This document shows, in pieces, positions 58,389 through 64,000 of a stretch of DNA of 64,000 bases. Origin of the DNA: Streptomyces sp. WMMB 322. Its GTDB lineage: Bacteria > Actinomycetota > Actinomycetes > Streptomycetales > Streptomycetaceae. Each line of letters opens with the position of its first letter. Within the stretch, counting starts at the first letter, position 1. Both the position numbers and the translations under genes were made by a program. The stretch lies in assembly GCF_900090145.1 (NCBI RefSeq), contig NZ_FMHI01000004.1, positions 1 to 64,000 on the forward strand, written 5' to 3'. The notes beneath the pieces are model-generated. The model was not told where the DNA came from and searched no databases. It saw only the letters and a program-made list of their open reading frames with translations.

Positions 58389-59841
58389 GGAGCGCCCGCT
58401 TCATCAGCTTGCCCATGTCGTTGCGCGGCAGCGCCTCGCGGAAGCGCACGACTCGCGGCCGCTTGTGCGGAGAGAGCTGCTCGGCCACGTGGTCGGCCAG
58501 CTCCTGCTCGCCCGGGCGCCGGGCTCCGGGCACGATCCACGCGACGATGCGTTCGCCGAGGTCGTCGTCGCTCTCGCCCGTCACGGCGGCCTCCTTCACA
58601 TCGGGGTGCTCCAGCAGCGCGTTCTCGATCTCGCCCGCCCCGATCTTGTAGCCGCCGCTCTTGATGATGTCGGTGGCCTTGCGGCCGACGATCCGTACGT
58701 ACCCGTCGGGGTCGCGTGTCGCCATGTCGCCCGTACGGAACCAACCGCCGTCGAAGGCCTCGGCCGTGGCGTCGGGCCGGTTGAGGTATTCGGTGAAGAG
58801 GTTGCGTCCGCGGACCTGGATCTCGCCAACCGTCTCCCCGTCCATGGCCTCGACGGCCCGGCCGTCCTCGTCGACCAGCCGCAGCTCCACCCCGTCGAGC
58901 GGGACGCCCACCGTGCCCGCCCGGCTCTCCCCGTCGGCCCGCACGCTGGTGTTCATCAGCGTCTCCGTCATGCCGTACCGCTCGACGATGCGCCGGCCGG
59001 TGGCGGCGGCGATCCGCTCGTGGTCGTGCACCGGCAGTGCGGCGGACCCTGACACCAGCAGCCGGGCACCGGCCAGCGCCCGGGCCAACTGCGCGTCGTC
59101 GCCCACCTCTTCGGCGATGCGGTGGTACATCGTCGGCACGCCGAAGAGCATCGTGGCACCGCCCTGAAGGGCCTGCCGCACGCCGTCGGTGGAGAAGCGC
59201 CCGAGGTGGTGGACGGTGGCGGCGCGGCGCAGCGGGCCGAGGATGCCGAGGATGAGCCCGTGCACGTGGAAGAGCGGAAGGCCGTGCACGAGAACGTCCT
59301 CCTCCGTCCACTGCCACGCGTCCCGGAGCGCGTCCAGGGTGGCGGTGAGGGCGCGGCGGGGCAGGACGGCGCCCTTGGGCGGCCCGGTGGTGCCGGAGGT
59401 GTAGACGATCAACGCCGGTGACTCCTCGCCGGGCTCGGCCGGGAGCGCGGCGGTGCCGGGCCGGGGCACTGCACCGGCACCGGCCTCGACGGCGGTCTCG
59501 ACGGTGGTGCGCGGCAGCGTGCCCAGCGCGGCGGGAAGCTCCGCACCACCCTCCGCAAGTACCAGGCCCGGCTCGCTGTCGCCGAGGATGTGGGCCAGTT
59601 CGCGTTCGCCGATCTTCGGATTGAGCGGGACGACGGGCGCTCCGGCGAGGAGCGCGGCGACCACCGCGACGCTCGTCTCCATCGTGGGGGTGGCCCAGAC
59701 GGCGACCCTCCGTCCGGGGGTGAGCTCCGCGGCGAGCGCCCCCGCCATGCGCGCGAGTCCGGAGTAGGTGAGGGTCTGCTCGCCGAACCGCAGAGCGGTC
59801 TTGTCGGACGGGCGGGTCAGCGCCGGGAAGAGGGTGGACAC
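58381..59841 (-). CDS. matB: Malonyl-CoA synthetase MatB
   Basis: AMP-forming ligase of 486 residues that makes malonyl-CoA from malonate, ATP and CoA. P-loop YTSGTTGPPKGAVLPRRAL, LPLFHVHGLILGIL, MTETLMNTSVRADGE, and the hinge/C-terminal motif GYVRIVGRKATDIIKSGGYK with KLMKRAL at the end. The sequence closely resembles, from memory, the characterised S. coelicolor MatB that also accepts methylmalonate. ATG 59841. In operon with the carboxyltransferase fusion (overlap) and downstream of the MatC-type carrier. Confidence 0.93.
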   Translation of the reverse strand: MSTLFPALTRPSDKTALRFGEQTLTYSGLARMAGALAAELTPGRRVAVWATPTMETSVAVVAALLAGAPVVPLNPKIGERELAHILGDSEPGLVLAEGGAELPAALGTLPRTTVETAVEAGAGAVPRPGTAALPAEPGEESPALIVYTSGTTGPPKGAVLPRRALTATLDALRDAWQWTEEDVLVHGLPLFHVHGLILGILGPLRRAATVHHLGRFSTDGVRQALQGGATMLFGVPTMYHRIAEEVGDDAQLARALAGARLLVSGSAALPVHDHERIAAATGRRIVERYGMTETLMNTSVRADGESRAGTVGVPLDGVELRLVDEDGRAVEAMDGETVGEIQVRGRNLFTEYLNRPDATAEAFDGGWFRTGDMATRDPDGYVRIVGRKATDIIKSGGYKIGAGEIENALLEHPDVKEAAVTGESDDDLGERIVAWIVPGARRPGEQELADHVAEQLSPHKRPRVVRFREALPRNDMGKLMKRALHD

Positions 59842-59965
59842 GGGGGCTCCTCACAGGGTCCTGCTCGCGGTGCGGTCTCTGGGCTGTGCGGCCGAGCGGC
59901 CGCTGCGGCTGTGGGCGCGGACCGGGTGCCGCCGCCTCCTGACGGTCCCGGTGCCCGGGTACGCC

Positions 59966-61381
59966 TCACCCGAACCCGGGCACGACCATGGTCAGCCAGA
60001 TCAGTGCCGGCACGGCGGCGGTCACCACGCCGCCGTAGATCATCAGCTGTCGGAAGAAGCGGTCCCTGTCGACCTCTTCGGCGCTCGCCAGTACCAGCGC
60101 TCCGTTGGTGGAGAACGGGCTGACGTCGACGACGGTGGCGGACACCGACAGCGCGGCGACCATGCCGACGACTCCGATCTCGCCCTTCTCCAGGAACGGC
60201 ACGACGAGCGGGATGAGTGCGCCGATGATGCCGGTGGACGATGCGAAGGCAGAGACGAAGCCTCCGATGTAGCAGAACAGCAGCGCGGCGACCAGCGGGA
60301 GCGAGATGGCGGCGACGCCTTCGCCGGCCCATTCGATCGTGCCCATCTCGTCCAGGACGTTGACGTAGGTGAGCATGCCGCACACCAGAAGGACGGTCGG
60401 CCATGCGATGCCGCTGATCGCCTTCTTGCTGTCGGCGGGCCAGATGACGGCGAGCACGACGGCCAGCGCGATGGCGGTCAGGCCCGCGTCGAGGTCGAAG
60501 CCGAGCACGGCGACCACGAGCAGGACGAGACCGGTGAGCGTGGCGGCCCGCGCGGGGGTGAGGCGCTCGGCTCCGTCAGGCACGCCGCCGGCTCCGCCGG
60601 AGCGGTCCGGGCCCGTCCTCTCGCGGGTCTGCGTCGCCACTGCGGTGCCGACGGCGCCGGCCTGCGCCCCTGCGGCGGCAGGGGCACCGGAGCCTCCGGA
60701 GGCGCCGCCGGTGCCGGGTGCGCCGCCGGCGGCGGGGCCCCTGCTCCCGTCCGGCCCCGCGTCCTCCGCCCTGGTTCCGCGCAGTCCCATGCCGCCGCAG
60801 GCGATGAAGATGACGGCCGCGATGACGAGGTTGACGACGAGGCTGGCGGCGAAGAGGGCGAGCTCGTTGCCGGGCAGGCCCTCCCTGGCGACGATGCCGT
60901 TGACCGTCGATCCGTAGATGCTGATGGGCGAGAAGCCGCCCGCCTGGGCTCCGTGCACGACGAGTGCGCCCATGAGCAGCGGATGGATGCGGTACTTCGC
61001 CGCGAAGCCCATCGCGATGGGCGCGACGATGGCGACCGCCGCGGGGCTGACCGCTCCGATGGCGGTCAGCACGCCCGTGACTGCGAACATCACCCACGGG
61101 ATGAGGACGATGCGGCCGCGCACGGCCTTGATCCCGGCGTGCACGAGCCAGTCGGTCGTGCCGTTGGCGCGGGCGATGGCGAAGAAGTAGGTGACGCCGA
61201 CGAGGACGACGAAGAGGTCGCCGGGGAACCCGGCGAAGACCTTCTCCGAGTCGAAGCCCGCTGCCAGCGTGCCGACGCCGAAGGCGGCCGCGAAGGCGAG
61301 GGCTCCCATGTTGACGGAGCGGGTCGTGGCGACGACGAAGATCACCGCCAGCACCAGGATCGATATGAGTTCGGCGGACAT
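59966..61381 (-). CDS. matC: MatC-type dicarboxylate carrier (SLC13-like)
   Basis: Membrane transporter of 471 residues with about 11-12 helices. The N-terminal MatC-like domain has RSVNMGALAFAAAFGVGTL, AAFGVG and GVTYFFAIARANGTTDWL; later VLVCGMLTYVNVLDEMG and SFAASSTGIIGALIPL-like sequence (actual SAFASSTGIIGAL) match the ion transporter fold. A Gly/Ala/Pro insert lies at about 205-260. ATG 61381 has GGGAG five bases upstream. With matB downstream it probably takes up malonate. It is divergent from the GntR regulator gene and controlled from the operator region at 61430-61525. Confidence 0.85.
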   Translation of the reverse strand: MSAELISILVLAVIFVVATTRSVNMGALAFAAAFGVGTLAAGFDSEKVFAGFPGDLFVVLVGVTYFFAIARANGTTDWLVHAGIKAVRGRIVLIPWVMFAVTGVLTAIGAVSPAAVAIVAPIAMGFAAKYRIHPLLMGALVVHGAQAGGFSPISIYGSTVNGIVAREGLPGNELALFAASLVVNLVIAAVIFIACGGMGLRGTRAEDAGPDGSRGPAAGGAPGTGGASGGSGAPAAAGAQAGAVGTAVATQTRERTGPDRSGGAGGVPDGAERLTPARAATLTGLVLLVVAVLGFDLDAGLTAIALAVVLAVIWPADSKKAISGIAWPTVLLVCGMLTYVNVLDEMGTIEWAGEGVAAISLPLVAALLFCYIGGFVSAFASSTGIIGALIPLVVPFLEKGEIGVVGMVAALSVSATVVDVSPFSTNGALVLASAEEVDRDRFFRQLMIYGGVVTAAVPALIWLTMVVPGFG

Positions 61382-61429
61382 GAGGGCTCCCGTCCTTGGG
61401 CGCCGGAGGGCGGACAGCGGATCTGAGAC

Positions 61430-61525
61430 GGCCAAAGTGGCGCAATGGCCAAGTGGCTGAACCAAAATCCCCGGCGGTCTGCCGGGTGTCAATGCTTCGG
61501 GCGAAATTGGTCCAGCCACTTTGCC
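61430..61525. promoter_or_regulatory. matC promoter with flanking operator repeats
   Basis: Minus-strand promoter TTGACA (61492-61487), 17-base spacer, GATTTT (61469-61464). One operator-like repeat, GGCCAAGTGGCTGAACCAAA (61447-61466), covers the -10. Its inverted copy, AAATTGGTCCAGCCACTT (61504-61521), continuing to 61525, lies just upstream of the -35 and agrees at 19 of 22 positions. A shorter direct copy, GGCCAAAGTGGC, lies at 61430-61441. The pattern suits a GntR-type repressor binding at several sites. Confidence 0.65.
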
Positions 61526-61597
61526 ACCGGCCCATCAGGCCACTCATCTGCGGTGTTACGCTCCTGGCCAGGAAATCCAGGGGGCAGAGGGGGCCGC

Positions 61598-62326
61598 ATG
61601 ACCGACGACGCGCTGCGACCGATGACCCGTCCACGCCTGTACGAGCAGGTCCTGGACCGGTTGCGTGCCTACGCCGTCGATCACGAACTCAGCACCGGCG
61701 ACCGCCTTCCGCCCGAGCGCGAACTCGCCCAGCGGCTGGGGGTGAGCCGCTCCTCCGTCAAGCAGGCGGTGGTCGTCCTGGAGGTGCAGGGGCTCGTCGA
61801 GACCCGTCACGGCGGCGGCACTTATCTGGTGCGCGACACCCTCGACGCGGAGCCCGTCGAGCGGCTCGTGGAACGCCGGCGGCGCCTGCCCGACGTGCTC
61901 GAGGCACGCGAGGCGCTGGAGACGAAGCTCGCCGAACTGGCGGCGGAGCGCCGCACCGACGAGGACATCGAGGCGATGCGCACCGCTCTGCGTGCCATGG
62001 AGTCGGACATCTCGGAGGGGGGCCACGGCGTGGACGGCGACCGCCGCTTCCACGCGGCCGTCACCGCCGCCGGACACAGCACTCTGCTCGCGGAGTTCAT
62101 GGGCTCGATCTCCGAGCCGGTCGCCGAGAGCCGCAACGAGTCGCTGCGCCAGCCCGGGCGCCCCACCCGCTCCCTCGAACAGCACGCGCGCATCCTCGCC
62201 GCCATCGAGCGGGGCGACCCGAAGGGCGCGGCCGCGGCGATGCGCCGTCATGTGCGTACGGTGGCCAAGGTCCGCCTGCTGGAGTGGAATCCGGACGAGG
62301 GCGGCAAGGGCGAACCGGACCGCTGA
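61598..62326 (+). CDS. GntR/FadR-type regulator of the malonate cluster
   Basis: Regulator of 242 residues. Winged helix (about 8-75) with YEQVLDRLRAYAVDHELSTG, PPERELAQRLGVSRSSVKQA and VETRHGGGTYLV. The FCD domain follows (RREALETKLAELAAERR, GDRRFHAAVTAAGHSTLLAEFM, HARILAAIERGDPKGAAAAM, with the Asp/His metal pocket). ATG 61598 with GGGGG four bases upstream. Divergent from matC and probably the counterpart of rhizobial MatR, which belongs to the same family; malonate or malonyl-CoA would be the effector, by inference. Confidence 0.9.
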   Translation: MTDDALRPMTRPRLYEQVLDRLRAYAVDHELSTGDRLPPERELAQRLGVSRSSVKQAVVVLEVQGLVETRHGGGTYLVRDTLDAEPVERLVERRRRLPDVLEAREALETKLAELAAERRTDEDIEAMRTALRAMESDISEGGHGVDGDRRFHAAVTAAGHSTLLAEFMGSISEPVAESRNESLRQPGRPTRSLEQHARILAAIERGDPKGAAAAMRRHVRTVAKVRLLEWNPDEGGKGEPDR

Positions 62327-62435
62327 CGTCCCTCCGGGACGCGCCCGTCACGCCCCTCCCGGCTCGGCGCCGCCGGCCGGCGGCGCCGAGCGCCCCCGTC
62401 GAACGTCCCCGGGTCCTTCGCAAGCTCCCGGCCGC

Positions 62436-63860
62436 TCAGCCCAGCAGTGCCGGCCGCACCCGCTCAACCCAGCGAGTCTCCCGTTCGTAGGCGTGCGCCA
62501 GCCGCAGCAGCCCGAAGTCGCCGCGGTGCCTCCCGATGAGCTGGACGCCCATGGGCAGGCCGCTCTCGCCGAAGCCGGCGGGCACGGCGATCGCCGGCAC
62601 CCCGGCCAGCGTCCACGGCACCACCGTCTCCATCCACCGGTGATAGGTGTCCATCTCCCGCCCGCCGACGCGCTCGGGCCAGCGGGCCCCCTTGTCGAAC
62701 GGGAAGACCTGCGCGGCCGGGGCGAGGACGTAGTCGTACTCCGCGAGGAACTCCGTCAGCGCCGCGAACCAGCGGTCCCGCGACTGCGCCGCGGCGGCGA
62801 CGTCGAGCGCACCGAGCTCCAGCCCGCGCTCGATCTCCCAGACCGCCTCCGGCTTCATGCGCCCGCGCGTTTCCGGGTCCGAGTACAGGCCGTGCCGCTC
62901 CAGGTTCGCGAGCCCGCGCAAGGTCAGGAACGTCCGCCAGATCTCCTCGGGCCCGAAGTCCGGTTGTGCCTCGGTCACTTCGCACCCCAGGGCCTCGAAG
63001 GCGGCGAAGGACGAACGGCACACCTCCAGCACGCCCGGCTCCGTCGCCAGCCGGCCTCCCCAGTCGCCGACCCAGGCCACGCGCACGCCGCGGAAGTCGC
63101 CGCCCTCCAGGCTCTCCCGGAACCGTCCGCCCTCTTCGGCACCGCCCAGGGGTGCACTGCCGTCGGGCCCCGCCATGACGGACAGCAGCCACGCCAGATC
63201 CGTGACGGTACGGGCCATGGGCCCCGCGGTGCCCAGCTGCGCGGAGAAGCCCGGCGTGGGCACCAGGCCCCAACTCGGGCGCATGCCAAAGACGTTGTTG
63301 AAGGCCGCGGGATTGCGCAGCGACCCCATGTAGTCGCTTCCGTCCGCCACCGGCAGCATCCGCAGCGCGAGCGCCGAGGCCGCGCCTCCGCTGCTCCCGC
63401 CGGCCGTGCGGGAGGGATCGTAGGCGTTGCCCGTGGCCCCCCACACGCTGTTGTACGTGTGCGAACCCAGGCCGAACTCGGGGGTGTTCGTCTTGCCGAT
63501 GACCACCGCCCCCGCGCCCTTGAGCCGCTTGACGAACAGCGCGTCCTGCTGCGCCACGCGGTCCTTGTGCACCGGTGAACCCTCGCTCCAGGGCAGCCCG
63601 CGGGCCTCGGTCAGATCCTTCACGGCGTGCGGGAAACCGTGCATCCAGCCCAAGTACCGGCCGTTTCGCAGCTGTTCGTCGCGTTCCCGTGCCTGCCGCA
63701 GGGAGATCTCCGGGGCCTGCATGCCGACGATGGCGTTGACGTGCGGATTGACCGTGCTGATGTGCTCCAGGTACGCCTCCATGACCTCGACGCACGAGAC
63801 CCGGCGCTCCGCTATGGCCCGGGACAGCCCGGTGGCGTCCCACGAGACGATCTCCCGCAC
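62436..63860 (-). CDS. Amidase (amidase signature family)
   Basis: Ser-cisSer-Lys amidohydrolase of about 474 residues. Lys in PHAVKDLTEARG, cis-Ser/Ser in the Gly-rich TAGGSSGGAASALALRM, then GSDYMGSLRNPAAFNNVFGM in place of the usual GSIRxPA. The C-terminal half has VLAPAAQVFPFDKGARWPE and the family closing AIAVPAGFGESGLPMGVQLIG. Broad amide or carbamate hydrolase family; the substrate is unknown. GTG 63860 has GGGAGG four bases upstream; ATG 63881 with GGGAG is an alternative. Probably the last or next gene of a unit starting beyond the window edge. Confidence 0.9.
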   Translation of the reverse strand: MREIVSWDATGLSRAIAERRVSCVEVMEAYLEHISTVNPHVNAIVGMQAPEISLRQARERDEQLRNGRYLGWMHGFPHAVKDLTEARGLPWSEGSPVHKDRVAQQDALFVKRLKGAGAVVIGKTNTPEFGLGSHTYNSVWGATGNAYDPSRTAGGSSGGAASALALRMLPVADGSDYMGSLRNPAAFNNVFGMRPSWGLVPTPGFSAQLGTAGPMARTVTDLAWLLSVMAGPDGSAPLGGAEEGGRFRESLEGGDFRGVRVAWVGDWGGRLATEPGVLEVCRSSFAAFEALGCEVTEAQPDFGPEEIWRTFLTLRGLANLERHGLYSDPETRGRMKPEAVWEIERGLELGALDVAAAAQSRDRWFAALTEFLAEYDYVLAPAAQVFPFDKGARWPERVGGREMDTYHRWMETVVPWTLAGVPAIAVPAGFGESGLPMGVQLIGRHRGDFGLLRLAHAYERETRWVERVRPALLG

Positions 63861-63958
63861 AGTGCCTCCCGCTCCCCTCATCGCCGCTCCCGCCCGACCC
63901 GGCCGATGTGCGCGCCGGGCGCGGTCCCGCGGCCGGCCGGCTCCGCGGCGCGGCACAT

Positions 63959-64000
63959 CTAACGGACGACCCCGCCCCGCAGCACCACGTGCCGCGGATC
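63959..64000 (-). CDS. 3' end of a leftward gene, partial
   Basis: Open minus-strand frame from the window edge ending with TAG at 63961-63959. The visible residues are DPRHVVLRGGVVR, which look like the end of an amidohydrolase-type metal-dependent enzyme (terminal strand with VVLRGG), but 13 residues are too few for identification. It lies about 100 bases upstream of the amidase start on the same strand, so both could share one transcript. Confidence 0.4.
   Translation of the reverse strand, partial: DPRHVVLRGGVVR

Overview
The window reads as chromosomal DNA of a high-GC actinobacterium, almost certainly Streptomyces or a close relative. Third codon positions are strongly G/C-biased, GTG starts are common, and several genes are actinobacterial markers: an FHA-domain ABC-2 transporter, a DUF3099 protein, the nucleoid protein Gbn, Spo0M, a 6C-type small RNA and a PHO box made of GTTCACC repeats. 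From memory, the gene order from the DNA glycosylase to the cobalamin genes follows the SCO1790-SCO1859 stretch of Streptomyces coelicolor. No insertion sequence, prophage, CRISPR array or tRNA was recognised.

Layout. Bases 1-106 are the leader and promoter of an rRNA operon that runs leftward out of the window. From 271 to 16 kb come housekeeping and stress genes: DNA glycosylase, Spo0M, orphan barstar, PEBP-like protein, HNH nuclease, TauE exporter, SPFH/NfeD membrane pair, ABC ATPase, a two-component system, a secreted transglycosylase, a large FHA-ABC transporter, serB and a SixA-like phosphatase. From 16.3 to 27 kb: an MFS exporter with a 38-residue partner gene and a divergent GntR regulator, fabG-fabI, tyrS, small membrane proteins, a probable 6C RNA, moaA and an acetate-type symporter with its DUF485 partner. 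From 27 to 33 kb: a secreted subtilase, a sterol-desaturase-family protein, an exonuclease-BRCT protein, SURF1 and an SDR. From 33.1 to 36.5 kb lies an Asp23/AmaP-like envelope-stress locus. From 36.6 to 46 kb: enoyl-CoA hydratase, gbn, an ABC-F protein, a VOC protein, hydrolases, an aldolase-family protein and a Pit phosphate transporter behind a PHO box.

From 46.2 to 56.5 kb a cobalamin riboswitch precedes a tightly coupled cobalamin run: an 89-codon leader ORF, cobD, cobQ, a fused ChlI/ChlD-type chelatase subunit, cobO, cobB, a CobE-like gene, a CbiX-type chelatase and cobC. Most junctions are overlapping start/stop codons. The large chelatase subunit CobN and the SAM-dependent methyltransferases are not in the window. 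From 56.7 to 62.3 kb is a malonate-type cluster: an AccD-AccA fusion, matB, a MatC-type carrier and a divergent GntR regulator, with operator-like repeats placed on both sides of the matC promoter. An amidase gene and the last 13 codons of another leftward gene close the window.

Items most worth a second look are the leader ORF between the B12 riboswitch and cobD, the small coupled ORF where cobN would be expected, the mat cluster with a carboxyltransferase fusion instead of a MatA decarboxylase, the GATC-rich region at gbn, the palindrome that overlaps the enoyl-CoA hydratase ribosome binding site, and the run of apparently leaderless genes at 30-32 kb.
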